From assembly GCF_012641275.1 (NCBI RefSeq), contig NZ_JABAIA010000001.1, positions 2,604,001 to 2,668,000 on the forward strand: a stretch of DNA of 64,000 nt, written 5' to 3'. A program made the position numbers and the translations under genes. Numbering within the stretch: the first letter of the stretch is position 1; each line of letters begins with the position of its first letter. Below are positions 52,769 to 62,186 of the stretch, one piece after another. The notes under the pieces are model-generated. The model saw only the letters and a list, made by a program, of their open reading frames with translations. It searched no databases and had not been told where the DNA came from. The stretch is from Chitinophaga varians. Its GTDB lineage: Bacteria > Bacteroidota > Bacteroidia > Chitinophagales > Chitinophagaceae.

Positions 52769-53857
52769 CTAGCCAAGGAAAGGCACTTTCACCACTTTTG
52801 CTTTCAGGGCTTTGTCCCTTACGGCGATAAATATCTCTGAATCCAGTGCTGCATTGGTTGTATTCACATAACCCAGGCCAATGGCCTTGCCCAGGGAAGG
52901 CGACTGAGTACCGGAGGTTACACGGCCAATCACATTACCGGCTGCGTCTTTGATTTCATAGTCATGACGGGCAATGCCTTTGTCGATCATTTCAAAGCCT
53001 ACCAGTTTCCGGGAAACGCCTTCTGCCTTCTGTTTTTCGAAGATAGCGCGTGAAGGGAAATCTTTGGTGAATTTGGTGATCCATCCCAGGCCGGCTTCCA
53101 TCGGGGAAGTACGGTCGTCGATATCGTTACCGTACAGGCAGAAGCCCATTTCCAGGCGGAGGGTGTCGCGGGCGCCCAGGCCGATAGGTTTCAGGCCTTT
53201 AGGACCGCCGGCAGCGAAGATAGCGTCCCAGATTTTTTCTGCAGCGCCGTCTTTGTCTTCAAAATAAATTTCGATGCCGCCTGCGCCGGTGTAGCCGGTA
53301 GCGCTGATCACCACGTTGGGAACGCCGGCAAAAACGCCTTTGGCGAAAGTGTAATATTTCAGGTTGACGATGTCTACGTCTGTCAGAGGCTGCAGGATGC
53401 TGGTGGCGTTAGGGCCCTGGATGGCCAGCAGGCAGGTTTTATCGGAAATATCGTGCATTTCCACCCCTTTGGTATTAAACTGGCTGATCCAGTTCCAGTC
53501 TTTTTCGATATTGCTGGCATTTACTACCAGCATATACACGTTGTTTTCTTCAATGCAATATACCAGCAGGTCGTCTACCAGGCCGCCTTCGTTGTTAGGC
53601 AGGGAGCTGTACTGGGCTTTGCCGGCAGTCAGTTTGGAGGCGTCGTTGGTAGTAACACGTTGAATCAGGTCCAGCGCATGTTCACCTTTCAAAATAAACT
53701 CACCCATATGGCTCACATCAAACACACCGGCATTTGTACGTACCGCCTGGTGCTCATCATTGATACCCGTATAGGAGATTGGCATGTTGTAACCCGCAAA
53801 AGGAGCCATCTTGGCGCCCAATGCAATGTGCTTCTGTGTAAAAGGTGTGTTTTTCAT
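52769..53857 (-). CDS. gcvT: Aminomethyltransferase, glycine cleavage T protein
   Basis: A 362-residue protein with the GcvT pattern: [35 protein letters not shown], then [17 protein letters not shown], the folate-binding [18 protein letters not shown], and [20 protein letters not shown] with the conserved Arg/Asp. It transfers the methylene group of glycine to tetrahydrofolate in the glycine cleavage system. gcvH, gcvP and lpd are not in the window, so the pathway is split across the genome. The gene is single, with short upstream leader. Confidence 0.95.
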   Translation of the reverse strand: MKNTPFTQKHIALGAKMAPFAGYNMPISYTGINDEHQAVRTNAGVFDVSHMGEFILKGEHALDLIQRVTTNDASKLTAGKAQYSSLPNNEGGLVDDLLVYCIEENNVYMLVVNASNIEKDWNWISQFNTKGVEMHDISDKTCLLAIQGPNATSILQPLTDVDIVNLKYYTFAKGVFAGVPNVVISATGYTGAGGIEIYFEDKDGAAEKIWDAIFAAGGPKGLKPIGLGARDTLRLEMGFCLYGNDIDDRTSPMEAGLGWITKFTKDFPSRAIFEKQKAEGVSRKLVGFEMIDKGIARHDYEIKDAAGNVIGRVTSGTQSPSLGKAIGLGYVNTTNAALDSEIFIAVRDKALKAKVVKVPFLG

Positions 53858-54026
53858 ACTTTGTTTTTAAAACGGGGCAAAAATAGGGATTTGCCTTTTA
53901 TGAAAGATAAACCACTCCCGGCGAATGACCGTTTTCAGACCAAGCATCATATTAAACATACTTGAAATGCAACAGGAGCTTAAAAAAGAACTGCCCCCAT
54001 TGCGCTTTTGGCAGGGGGTAATTCCG

Positions 54027-54034
54027 TAATTTTG
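54027..54034 (+). promoter_or_regulatory. Putative -7 element for the M28 peptidase gene
   Basis: TAATTTTG matches TAnnTTTG and lies 23 bases before the GTG start. A TTTTG stretch at 54006-54010 is the closest -33 candidate, with a slightly short spacing. Confidence 0.45.
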
Positions 54035-54056
54035 CAGCAACCCAAAAAAAGATTGC

Positions 54057-55382
54057 GTGAAAAAGATAACCTGGCTGTTACCATTGGTATGTACTACCTT
54101 GTTCGTAGATGCACAGAAAAAAAATGACCGAAAAACCCTGTCCAATCTGCAAACGCATGTCAATTATCTCTGCAGCGACAAGCTGGAAGGCCGCCGGACA
54201 GGCGCCCCCGGCGAGCAACTGGCCGCTGCCTATCTTTCCTCCCAACTCGAACAAATAGGCGTCAGCCCAAGAGGGGACAACGGTTTCCTGCAAACCTTCA
54301 CTATCCGCGAAGGCCGGGAGCCGGACAACTGCACCCTGAGCCTCAATCATGATAAACTGGTATCCGGCAAACAATTCATCGCCCTGCCTTTCAGCGCTGC
54401 TAAAGGCGCCAAAGGCGAAGTGCTCCCCGCGGTGAACGAACCAGACAATATCTGGCTGATCAACGTCACAGAAATAGAAGCCGATCCGCATAAAAGCAAG
54501 CTGGAACAATACCTGCAACAAACACAGATCGCCGCCAAATCCGGCGCCACGGCAGTTATCTTCTACAATGGCAAAGAAACGCCGGCAGAGGTAAACGGCT
54601 GGCACAAACAACCCATGCCCCCCGCCGGCATCCCCGCGGTATGGGTGAGCAGCGATATCAGCAAAATACTGGGCAACGATGACGCCAACGCTTTTCAGAT
54701 CGATATGAAAATCGCTTTCAAAAAAGTGAAAGTGACCGGCACCAATGTGATCGGCTATATCGATAACAAAGCCGCTAAAACCGTGATCGTCGGGGCACAT
54801 TACGACCATCTCGGCAAAGACGCCAATAACAATATCTATCACGGCGCCGATGACAATGCCAGCGGCACTGCCGCCCTGCTGGAACTGGCCCGCATGCTGA
54901 AGTCCGCCCGGATCAAAAACCACAACTTCCTGATCATCGCCTTCTCGGGTAAGGAAGAAGGACTCGCCGGCTCGTCCTGGTTCACGTCCCACAGCGAAGG
55001 CATCGACCTCCAGTCAGTGAACTATATGATCAATATGGACATCATTGGCGACCTCGACGCTTCCAGAGGCGTGCAAATCGGAGGCATCCACTCTTCCGCA
55101 GGATGGCCCGCCATCATTGGCAGCGTGGCCGCCAAAGACACCCGGGTGGTTTACGACTCGTCCGGCACCGGCACCTCTGACCATGTGTCGTTCTATAAAA
55201 AAAATATTCCGGTATTGTACTTCTACACCCACGCCCATAAAGATGTTCCGGAAACAGACGACAACCCGGACAAAATCAACTATGACGGCGCCCTCACCGT
55301 GATCAAACTGGTGTATGATATCATCGGAAAAACAGACAATATGGAAAAACTGGCGTTCAACACCGGTACCGCCAAAAAATAA
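54057..55382 (+). CDS. M28-family metallopeptidase with PA-like insert
   Basis: A 441-residue exported enzyme with a signal peptide ending VDAQ. The catalytic motifs of M28 aminopeptidases are visible: HYDHLG (first zinc ligand), GADDNASGTAALLELA (bridging Asp), SGKEEGLAGS (catalytic Glu and ligand Glu), NMDIIGDL and DHVSFYKKNIPVLYFYTHAHKD (last His). Residues about 120-225 contain a PA-type insert (AVIFYNGKE...GIPAVWVSS). It removes N-terminal amino acids from peptides in the periplasm. The start is GTG; no ATG fits better and the promoter-like element lies close by. Confidence 0.9.
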   Translation: MKKITWLLPLVCTTLFVDAQKKNDRKTLSNLQTHVNYLCSDKLEGRRTGAPGEQLAAAYLSSQLEQIGVSPRGDNGFLQTFTIREGREPDNCTLSLNHDKLVSGKQFIALPFSAAKGAKGEVLPAVNEPDNIWLINVTEIEADPHKSKLEQYLQQTQIAAKSGATAVIFYNGKETPAEVNGWHKQPMPPAGIPAVWVSSDISKILGNDDANAFQIDMKIAFKKVKVTGTNVIGYIDNKAAKTVIVGAHYDHLGKDANNNIYHGADDNASGTAALLELARMLKSARIKNHNFLIIAFSGKEEGLAGSSWFTSHSEGIDLQSVNYMINMDIIGDLDASRGVQIGGIHSSAGWPAIIGSVAAKDTRVVYDSSGTGTSDHVSFYKKNIPVLYFYTHAHKDVPETDDNPDKINYDGALTVIKLVYDIIGKTDNMEKLAFNTGTAKK

Positions 55383-55510
55383 ATCCCGCCGTTCCCCGCG
55401 TTTTCCATGAGCAGGAATGAATTACATTGACACGAATTTTATAAATTCGCGGATTGCATTGCGTACATACGTCCTGCTTTATTTGTTATTAATTCAACGC
55501 ATCCCTGTTA

Positions 55511-55906
55511 ATGGACGAAAAACTGGCCCTCGTATACCGGTATTTCCAGCTGCTTGAAAAATTTTCAGCAGATCCGGCCGAGTTTGCCGATATTTTTCAT
55601 CCGGGCGTTATTCAGACAGAATATCCAAACCAGCTGTCAGCCGAAGTCAAACAAAGAAATTTTGAATTGATGCTGGACAGTATGGCCACCAATAAACTGA
55701 TCCTGAAATCCCAGCATTACAGCGTGCTGAAAGCCGTTCAGCATGGCAATACCCTGGTGGTGGAAGCCACATGGACCGGAGAAATAGGCGTGGACGCCGG
55801 CAAATACAGAAGGGGACAGGTGATGAAAGCATTCATCTGCACTGTCATCGAATTCCGCGAAGGGAAAATATACCGGCAGCGTAATTACGGCTGCTACGAA
55901 CATTAA
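55511..55906 (+). CDS. NTF2-like (SnoaL) family protein
   Basis: A 131-residue cytoplasmic protein with the NTF2 fold pattern: a helical start (LALVYRYFQLLEKFSADPAEFADIFHPGVIQTEYP) and a strand-rich end (GNTLVVEATWTGEI...MKAFICTVIEFREGKIYRQRNYGCYE). Members include ketosteroid isomerase-like enzymes and unknown stress proteins. The reaction cannot be given. A small lipoprotein gene and then nrtR follow on the same strand. Confidence 0.75.
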   Translation: MDEKLALVYRYFQLLEKFSADPAEFADIFHPGVIQTEYPNQLSAEVKQRNFELMLDSMATNKLILKSQHYSVLKAVQHGNTLVVEATWTGEIGVDAGKYRRGQVMKAFICTVIEFREGKIYRQRNYGCYEH

Positions 55907-55917
55907 AGCCAGATATC

Positions 55918-56325
55918 ATGAAAATATTATTATCCATCCTGACCGCCGCCAGCCTGCTCTTTGCGTGTAACCCTACCCGTAATGATTCTCAGGTGAACAA
56001 AGACGCGTACGACGTGATTACCGAAAAAAGCTATGTGTACCGGGAATTCAAACCCGCATCCACCCCGGAAATGGATTCCGCGCTGCGGTTACGCAAGGAA
56101 ATCACAGACTACCTCGATCAACAGGGCTTTAAGCCACATATCGCAGGTAAAGACAGCCTGCTGTTCCACCGGGCCAACGGCCTCGAGGTAATGATCGAAA
56201 TGCCGGCGCCACAGGATGTATGGTCCATGAACACCATCATCGTATTTGATCCGGTGAAAAACCCGTTATTCGTAAATTTACACAAGGGCACCGCCCAGGT
56301 TGAAAACTATATTAAAGCAAAATAA
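55918..56325 (+). CDS. Lipoprotein of unknown function
   Basis: A 135-residue protein with a lipobox at residues 14-17 (LLFAC followed by NPT). The mature part has no recognised domain, with regular strand-helix segments (SALRLRKEITDYLDQQG, KDSLLFHRANGLEVMIEM). It lies 11 bases after the NTF2-like gene and 12 bases before nrtR, so it is probably part of that transcript. Confidence 0.6.
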   Translation: MKILLSILTAASLLFACNPTRNDSQVNKDAYDVITEKSYVYREFKPASTPEMDSALRLRKEITDYLDQQGFKPHIAGKDSLLFHRANGLEVMIEMPAPQDVWSMNTIIVFDPVKNPLFVNLHKGTAQVENYIKAK

Positions 56326-56337
56326 TCCGTTAGCAGT

Positions 56338-57024
56338 TTGCCAGTAAAACAGAACATCAGGTTAACCGTAGACGCGGTCGTATTCGGATATATCCCCAGG
56401 GAAGGCATCGTTGTGCTGTTGATCAAACGCACCATAGACCCTTATCTGCACAGCTGGGCGTTGCCCGGCGGCTTCGTGCTGGACGATGAATCCCTGGAAA
56501 CGGCCGTCACCCGCGAACTGCTGACAGAAGCCGGCGTTAATATCAACTACCTCGAGCAACTGTACTCCTTCGGCCTGCCGGGCCGCGATCCCAGAGGGAG
56601 AGTGGTGTCTGTTGCCTACTTCGGCCTGGTAAATCCCACCAATTTCAAACTGGCGGCCAGCTCCGACGCTGAAGATGCCTCCTGGTTCAATATCAAGGAC
56701 CTGCCGTCACTGGCCTTCGACCACGCCACTATTATAGACGTGGCCGTACAAAGACTCCGTAATAAAATCCGCTACGAACCTATCGGCTTTGAACTGCTGG
56801 ACAAGAAATTCCCGATCGCCGACCTGGAAAAACTATACGAAACACTGCTGGACCGGCCCATCGACCGCCGGAACTTCCAGAAAAAAATAAATCATCTCGG
56901 TATCCTGATCGCTCACAACGAAAAACAAAAGCAGGTATCACAGGGACGCCCGGCCAAACTTTTCAGCTTCAATGAAGAACAGTATTTCAAGCTGAAAAAA
57001 GAAGGAATGGCCTTCGAGATTTAG
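56338..57024 (+). CDS. nrtR: NrtR-type transcriptional regulator (Nudix plus winged helix)
   Basis: A 228-residue regulator. The N-terminal Nudix domain (LTVDAVVFGYIPREGIVVLLIKRTIDPYLHSWALPGGFVLDDESLETAVTRELLTEAG) has a degenerate catalytic box: RELLTE replaces REUxEE, with Thr in place of the first Glu. This fits a ligand-sensing, non-hydrolytic domain. The C-terminal half has the NrtR winged-helix region (FPIADLEKLYETLLDRPIDRRNFQKKINHLGILI). NrtR regulators bind ADP-ribose, and so relieve repression of NAD genes when NAD metabolites accumulate. The start is TTG. The nadM-nadV operon follows with two palindromes between them. Confidence 0.88.
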   Translation: MPVKQNIRLTVDAVVFGYIPREGIVVLLIKRTIDPYLHSWALPGGFVLDDESLETAVTRELLTEAGVNINYLEQLYSFGLPGRDPRGRVVSVAYFGLVNPTNFKLAASSDAEDASWFNIKDLPSLAFDHATIIDVAVQRLRNKIRYEPIGFELLDKKFPIADLEKLYETLLDRPIDRRNFQKKINHLGILIAHNEKQKQVSQGRPAKLFSFNEEQYFKLKKEGMAFEI

Positions 57025-57025
57025 G

Positions 57026-57052
57026 GATTTTTTGATTGTCGATTTTTTGATT
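57026..57052. repeat. 12-bp direct repeat after nrtR
   Basis: GATTTTTTGATT occurs at 57026-57037 and 57041-57052, just after the nrtR stop codon. It has no obvious function. Confidence 0.6.
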
Positions 57053-57187
57053 TCGGGGAGCCTGCCGTTGTCGTTGTCCGCTGTATTAAACAGCCAGTCG
57101 CACATCTTATAGTAAAGAATATCTCTAAAAAGAGGAGAGCAAAAATAATTATCAACGTAAGTAATTATAATTCAATCGATTAAAATA

Positions 57188-57262
57188 TTTTGTGTATTTT
57201 TTACAAAAAATATTTTGTCGATATCAATTTCCCTTTATACATTTGTGTAACAAATACACAAA
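57188..57262. promoter_or_regulatory. Two palindromic sites, candidate NrtR operators
   Basis: Site 1 (57188-57208) has arms TTTTGT and ACAAAA; site 2 (57242-57262) has arms TTTGTGT and ACACAAA with a 7-base centre. Both are 21-bp imperfect or perfect dyads ending 12-66 bases before the nadM start at 57274. Their position between the nrtR gene and the NAD genes and their repeated form make them the likely operators. The promoter itself is presumably within this region. Confidence 0.55.
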
Positions 57263-57273
57263 ATAGCTCGGAT

Positions 57274-58179
57274 ATGCAAACAACAAAGCCCACAGGAGTT
57301 ATTATAGCCCGGTTTCAAACGCCTTCCCTTCACGAAGGACACCTCGAACTGATCCGGCAGGTGAAAATGAAACACAACCGTGTACTGATCATCCTCGGCG
57401 TAAGCCCGGTAAAAGGCAGCCGGAAAAACCCGCTCGACTACTACACCCGCGAGCGCATGATCAAACAACAGTTCCCCGAAATCATTATTCTCCCCCTGAG
57501 CGATCAGAAATACGATGCCGTATGGTCCAAAAAACTGGATGAATTGCTGCACAACAATTTCCCGCACGAGACCTTTGTGCTCTACGGCAGCCGCGACAGC
57601 TTTATGGGCACCTATTCCGGCCGCTACCCCACAGAGGCATTACCACCGGTGAAAGACTACAACGCTACCGCCATGCGGGAAGCCTTGTCCGACAAAGTGT
57701 TTGACACCGAAGAGTTCCGTGCCGGCATCATCTACAATACCTATAACCTGTTCCCATCAGTATATGCCACTGTAGACATCGCCCTCTTCAAAAACAATAA
57801 ACAACAGCTGCTTGTAGGCCGCAAGCCCAACGAAAGCACCTGGCGCCTGCCCGGCGGATTCTCCGACCCTACAGATGAAAGCTTTGAAACAGCTGCTGCA
57901 AGGGAGCTCCGGGAAGAATGCGGCAGCATCGAGACCAGCGCCATGGAGTATGTGGCATCCGTGAAAATAGATGACTGGCGCTACCGCTCCGAAACAAATA
58001 AAATCATCACCACCCTGTTCGCCACAGACCTGCTTTATGGCGAGCCCGCAGCAGGCGACGATCTGGCTGATGTAAAGTGGATAACGGTAACGGATATACC
58101 GGAACTGATCCGAAAACAGGAACTCGCCGACACACACCTTCCCTTATTTCAACGACTGGCTGATAAATACGCTAAATAA
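57274..58179 (+). CDS. nadM: Bifunctional NMN adenylyltransferase / Nudix hydrolase (NadM-type)
   Basis: A 301-residue fusion. The N-terminal nucleotidyltransferase half has the family motif GVIIARFQTPSLHEGHLELI (catalytic H-x-G-H), and YNATAMREAL near residue 130 replaces ISSTxxR. It makes NAD from NMN and ATP. The C-terminal Nudix half carries GGFSDPTDESFETAAARELREECG, a full Nudix box, and would hydrolyse ADP-ribose or a similar nucleotide. Such fusions occur in cyanobacteria and Francisella. The start at 57274 follows the palindromes; the frame upstream is leader. It is followed by nadV after 22 bases. Confidence 0.9.
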   Translation: MQTTKPTGVIIARFQTPSLHEGHLELIRQVKMKHNRVLIILGVSPVKGSRKNPLDYYTRERMIKQQFPEIIILPLSDQKYDAVWSKKLDELLHNNFPHETFVLYGSRDSFMGTYSGRYPTEALPPVKDYNATAMREALSDKVFDTEEFRAGIIYNTYNLFPSVYATVDIALFKNNKQQLLVGRKPNESTWRLPGGFSDPTDESFETAAARELREECGSIETSAMEYVASVKIDDWRYRSETNKIITTLFATDLLYGEPAAGDDLADVKWITVTDIPELIRKQELADTHLPLFQRLADKYAK

Positions 58180-58201
58180 GAAGACGCAAAAACTTACTAC
58201 T

Positions 58202-59617
58202 ATGACAAAGGAAAATCTCATCCTCCTGGCTGATGCTTACAAATATTCCCACCATAAATTATACATCCCCGGAACACAACATATCTACTCTTACCTCGAA
58301 AGCCGCGGTGGCAAATTCGATGAAACAGTATTCTACGGGTTACAATATTTCCTGAAGGAATACCTCCAGGGCACCGTCTTCACCAAAGAAAAGCTGGACG
58401 AAGCTGAAGTAACCCTGAAAGAAGTATTTGGCCGTAACGATGTGTTTGACCGCAGCCGCTTTGAATATATCATTGACAAACACGGTGGCAAACTGCCGGT
58501 CCGCATCAAAGCAGTACCGGAAGGAACAGTGGTGCCCGTGCGAAATGTGCTCATGACCATCGAAAACACCGATCCCGAATGTTACTGGCTCACCAACTTC
58601 CTGGAAACCCTGCTGATGCAGGTTTGGTACCCCTGCACAGTGGCCTCCCTTTCCAGGGAAATCAAAAAAGTCGTTAAACGTTATTACGATGATACCGCCA
58701 GCGCGACAGCTTTCGGAGGCATCGACTTTGTCCTGAACGACTTTGGTTTCCGGGGCGCCAGTTCTGTGGAAAGTGCAGGCATCGGTGGCAGCGCCCACCT
58801 GGTAAGCTTCTCCGGCAGCGACACCATCGCGGGCTCTATCTTCGCGAAACGTCACTACGACGCACCTGCCGCCCCCGGCCTGTCTATCCCCGCTACAGAG
58901 CACTCCATTGTTACCATGCTGGGAGAACCCGGAGAGCTGGAAATCTTCAAACATGTACTCAACACATTCCCTACCGGCACCATCGCCTGTGTGTCTGACT
59001 CCTACAATATCTTCCGTGCCTGCGAAGAATACTGGGGCACCGAACTGAAAGAACAAATCCTGAGCCGTGATGGCACCCTCGTTATTCGCCCCGACAGTGG
59101 CGATCCGATACAAACCCTGTTGCGGGTGTTCGATATCCTCATGAATAAATTCGGCTTCACCGTCAATGAAAAAGGATATAAGGTATTACCACCACAGGTA
59201 CGCGTGATCCAGGGCGACGGCATCAGCTACTCTTCTATCCCCGGTATCTTCGAAGCATTGAAAAAGGCCGGTATCAGCGCCGAAAATCTGGTACTCGGCA
59301 TGGGTGGCGCACTGCTCCAGCGCGTTAACCGCGACACCCAGGAGTTTGCCCTGAAATGCGCCTATGCAGAAGTAAACGGCAAAGGCATCAACGTACAGAA
59401 AATGCCGGTGGAAATGGACGCCAACGGCCAGTTACAAACCTCCTTCAAGAAATCCAAAGCCGGCAAACTGAAACTGGTAAAAGAAAACGGCGCCTTCAAA
59501 ACCATCGGCCTCGATGAAGCGCCTCAGCTGGACGACCTCCTCGAAACTGTTTTCGAAAACGGCGAAGTCACCAAAGCATGGTCTTTCGAAGCCGTCCGCC
59601 AGGCAGCCGCTTTGTAA
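58202..59617 (+). CDS. nadV: Nicotinamide phosphoribosyltransferase
   Basis: A 471-residue enzyme (human NAMPT is 491). The signatures NDFGFRGASSVESAGIGGSAHL, SIPATEHSIVTML (catalytic His234), VIRPDSGDP and the GDGISYSSIP region match NAMPT. It forms nicotinamide mononucleotide from nicotinamide and PRPP, which the upstream NadM turns into NAD, so the two genes are a two-step salvage route. A terminator follows. Regulation by NrtR is inferred from the neighbouring gene and sites. Confidence 0.95.
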   Translation: MTKENLILLADAYKYSHHKLYIPGTQHIYSYLESRGGKFDETVFYGLQYFLKEYLQGTVFTKEKLDEAEVTLKEVFGRNDVFDRSRFEYIIDKHGGKLPVRIKAVPEGTVVPVRNVLMTIENTDPECYWLTNFLETLLMQVWYPCTVASLSREIKKVVKRYYDDTASATAFGGIDFVLNDFGFRGASSVESAGIGGSAHLVSFSGSDTIAGSIFAKRHYDAPAAPGLSIPATEHSIVTMLGEPGELEIFKHVLNTFPTGTIACVSDSYNIFRACEEYWGTELKEQILSRDGTLVIRPDSGDPIQTLLRVFDILMNKFGFTVNEKGYKVLPPQVRVIQGDGISYSSIPGIFEALKKAGISAENLVLGMGGALLQRVNRDTQEFALKCAYAEVNGKGINVQKMPVEMDANGQLQTSFKKSKAGKLKLVKENGAFKTIGLDEAPQLDDLLETVFENGEVTKAWSFEAVRQAAAL

Positions 59618-59657
59618 CATCATTCATATTTCCTCCAGTAAGGTTACCCCATTCCAC

Positions 59658-59687
59658 AGCCCGGGACTCAGTCCCCGGGCTTTTTTC
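59658..59687 (+). terminator. Terminator after the NAD operon
   Basis: AGCCCGGGAC and GTCCCCGGGCT pair with one bulge around TCA, followed by six T. It is 40 bases after the nadV stop codon and separates it from the next gene. Confidence 0.85.
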
Positions 59688-59710
59688 CGGAAATCCATTA
59701 ACTTCACCGT

Positions 59711-61297
59711 ATGTACTTACTTATTCCCGGACGCCACCACCTGTTGACCGATTTTCAGTTCAAATACCTGAACCGCCTGATCAAATGCAGCCTGGAAGGC
59801 GAAAAAGACGTATATGGACAACCGTTGGCCGCTTCTCCCGTGGAAGGGCTCATCTTCGCCGTCACTTCCGCCAACCACCTCGGCACCAAACGCAACCCGG
59901 TACCATTCTACCTGCGCGCCATGGTGATACAGGAGTTCTCCAACTCCCTCGATGTGCCGGCCTATGTGTACGGCATCGACGATGTGGGCGTGATCCACGA
60001 CTTTGCGGAATATACGATCAAAACCATCCGGCACTCCAGCGAGGGCGCACATAACCTTACGCCGCAAAATACGGTGGTCATCTGCTCCACCAGCGTTCGC
60101 GAAATGTACATGAAACAAGGGTTCCGTATCCTTACGGCCGAGTGGGACCCGGCCACCAGCCGGTTCACACAGCCCATGCCGTGGGACCTCGTCAACCTCA
60201 TCGCGCAAACCGGCGACTGGCGCAAGAATCCCACCGTTCTCGAACAGGTACATCCTGCGGCCTTTAAAATCTGGTCATTGTATGGTGTGGGAGAGAAAGT
60301 ACAGCAAATCCTGAAAGACCCTATCATAGGGGCCGATGGTGATCTCACCGCCACCCGTGACTACAATGTGTACGTAAAACAGATGGACGATATCGCAGCA
60401 CTCAAATACCGCGAAACCGCCCCTTACATACAACCCGGCAATATCGGCGATATCGGCTGCGCTGCAGGCTCCTGGATTAAGATAGCCTGCGAAGACGACC
60501 GCCTGCATGAATGTGATTTCTACGGCATCGAAGTGTCGCGGCATCTCTATGACATCTGCCTGCAACGCAAGCACAACGGCGAATTCGCCAACCCCTCCGT
60601 ATTTTTTGCACAAAAAAATGCGGTGACCAGCCTCGTGTTTGAACCAGGTAGCATGAACACCATCCACACCTCTTCTTTAACACATGAAATAGAATCCTAC
60701 GGCAGCAGAAAAGACCTGTTAGCGTTTATCCAAAACCGTTATCAGGAACTGGTGCCCGGCGGCGTATGGATCAACCGCGACGTGGTAGGACCGGAGAACA
60801 GGACAGAGACCGTACTGCTGTGGCTCAATGAAACAGACGGCGCCAACGATCTGCCCATGCCGGAAAACCCCAACACGCAGTCATTGGCAGCGTGGCTCGG
60901 GCAGTTGTCCACCAAAGCATTGTTCCATCGCTTTGCGCAGGACTTCCGCCATGAAGAAGGCTACCGCCTGCCGCACGAATGGGTGACCATCGACGGCACC
61001 ACCTACTGCAAACTGTCCATGCAGGACGCCTGTGAATTCCTTTTCAAAAAAGATTATCACGATAACTGGCTCAGCGAAATGCATGAGACCTTCTGTTTCT
61101 GGAATTACAACGACTGGAAACAAGCACTGGAAGATGCAGGCCTGCGGCTGGACAACCTGTCGCACACCTACCGCAACGAATGGATCGTACAGAACAGGCT
61201 GGAAGGAAAGACACAGCTGTTCCGCCTTAATGAGAACGGTCAACCGGAGCCGATGCCGTTCCCGGCTTCCCACCTGTTATTACTGGCACGTAAATAG
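59711..61297 (+). CDS. Nucleotidyltransferase-like domain fused to a SAM methyltransferase
   Basis: A 528-residue protein in two halves. The N-terminal 215 residues resemble an NMN/cytidylyltransferase-type nucleotidyltransferase: IPGRHHLLTDFQ (a GRF-x-P-x-H-like motif with HLLT in place of HxGH), TSANHLGTKRNPVPFYLRAMVI, and CSTSVREMYMKQGF (ISSTxxR-like). The C-terminal half from about residue 235 is a class I methyltransferase with GDIGCAAGSWI as SAM-binding motif, FYGIEVSRHLYDICLQRK as motif II, and HTSSLTHEI later. The product is unknown. Placement straight after the NAD operon suggests a nicotinamide- or nucleotide-related substrate. It converges with and overlaps the next gene by 71 bases. 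Confidence 0.7.
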   Translation: MYLLIPGRHHLLTDFQFKYLNRLIKCSLEGEKDVYGQPLAASPVEGLIFAVTSANHLGTKRNPVPFYLRAMVIQEFSNSLDVPAYVYGIDDVGVIHDFAEYTIKTIRHSSEGAHNLTPQNTVVICSTSVREMYMKQGFRILTAEWDPATSRFTQPMPWDLVNLIAQTGDWRKNPTVLEQVHPAAFKIWSLYGVGEKVQQILKDPIIGADGDLTATRDYNVYVKQMDDIAALKYRETAPYIQPGNIGDIGCAAGSWIKIACEDDRLHECDFYGIEVSRHLYDICLQRKHNGEFANPSVFFAQKNAVTSLVFEPGSMNTIHTSSLTHEIESYGSRKDLLAFIQNRYQELVPGGVWINRDVVGPENRTETVLLWLNETDGANDLPMPENPNTQSLAAWLGQLSTKALFHRFAQDFRHEEGYRLPHEWVTIDGTTYCKLSMQDACEFLFKKDYHDNWLSEMHETFCFWNYNDWKQALEDAGLRLDNLSHTYRNEWIVQNRLEGKTQLFRLNENGQPEPMPFPASHLLLLARK

Positions 61298-62186
61298 ATT
61301 CCGTTTCTTCCGGTGACCATATCTCCAGGGTGTTGTTGAGCATGACCGGTATCAGTAACCCTTTCCGCTTGTCCAGCGCAATATCAGCAGGTGACTGTTT
61401 TACTAAAACAGGAAAATCATCTCCTGTGCTCAGGTCGTAGACATGCAGCGTGCCATACTTCGGCCCCTGCTTTATCTTAATCTCCGTTGTCCAGTCTGAC
61501 AAGCACAGATGGCTGCTGTCCAACTGAACAATCCCGTCAAACAAACCGGTGGGGGAATTCTTCACCGGCTCAAATACATCTCCGTTAACATTCAGCTTTC
61601 TGTGCCAAAGCAGCCCTTTTCCGTTCATGTCAGGTCCCATGGAACATACGTACAATTCGTCGGTCAGTGGGTTATACAGCACCCCGTTGGCAGCAGGGAT
61701 GTTTCCCAATCGTTTCATCGTTACGCTATGAGGGTTCACCAGCCACACGTCTCCCTTAAATGAATCTGTCATGACCAGCAGGCTGTCATTCGCCGGGGTA
61801 ATGTCATTCAGCATACCTGCCCTGTCTTCCAGGTTCAGATCAAAAACTTTTTTACGGTTCCTGATATCATATCCTTTGAGATGATCGATGTCTGTCACAT
61901 ACAACGTGTGCCCTATAATAGTGAGACCTTTGGGAACATGCAGGGTATCGTTGAAATAACGGGGGTACTTTATCTTGCGCCCTTTAACAAAGGCAATGGC
62001 ACCATTCCCGTCTTTTGCCGCAGGGTCTGGTGCGTAGCCCATTTGCGATACAAAATAACCGTTTTTCCAGGCAACTACACTTTCGGGAGATTGCAGGCCC
62101 TTGATAGTCCGGCGGCCGGTGACCTGCGCAAGGGAAACAGTGGTTGCCAGTATGCCAGCCAGTAACAGAAGGATAGATCTTTTCAT
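61227..62186 (-). CDS. Secreted SMP-30-like propeller protein, copy 1
   Basis: A 319-residue protein with a signal peptide (LLLLAGILATTVSLAQ). The mature part contains successive blades (SVVAWKNGYFVSQMG, IIGHTLYVTDIDHLKGYDIRNRKKVFDL, ELYVCSMGPDMNGKGLLWHR, FDGIVQLDSSHLCLSDW) of a beta-propeller similar to SMP-30/gluconolactonase-like proteins. The last 24 residues (61227-61297) are antisense to the end of the methyltransferase gene and have no counterpart in copy 2. No enzyme function is certain. The adjacent copy 2 is a close paralogue. Confidence 0.75.
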   Translation of the reverse strand: MKRSILLLLAGILATTVSLAQVTGRRTIKGLQSPESVVAWKNGYFVSQMGYAPDPAAKDGNGAIAFVKGRKIKYPRYFNDTLHVPKGLTIIGHTLYVTDIDHLKGYDIRNRKKVFDLNLEDRAGMLNDITPANDSLLVMTDSFKGDVWLVNPHSVTMKRLGNIPAANGVLYNPLTDELYVCSMGPDMNGKGLLWHRKLNVNGDVFEPVKNSPTGLFDGIVQLDSSHLCLSDWTTEIKIKQGPKYGTLHVYDLSTGDDFPVLVKQSPADIALDKRKGLLIPVMLNNTLEIWSPEETESIYVPVITGGKPGTASAPVDRSH

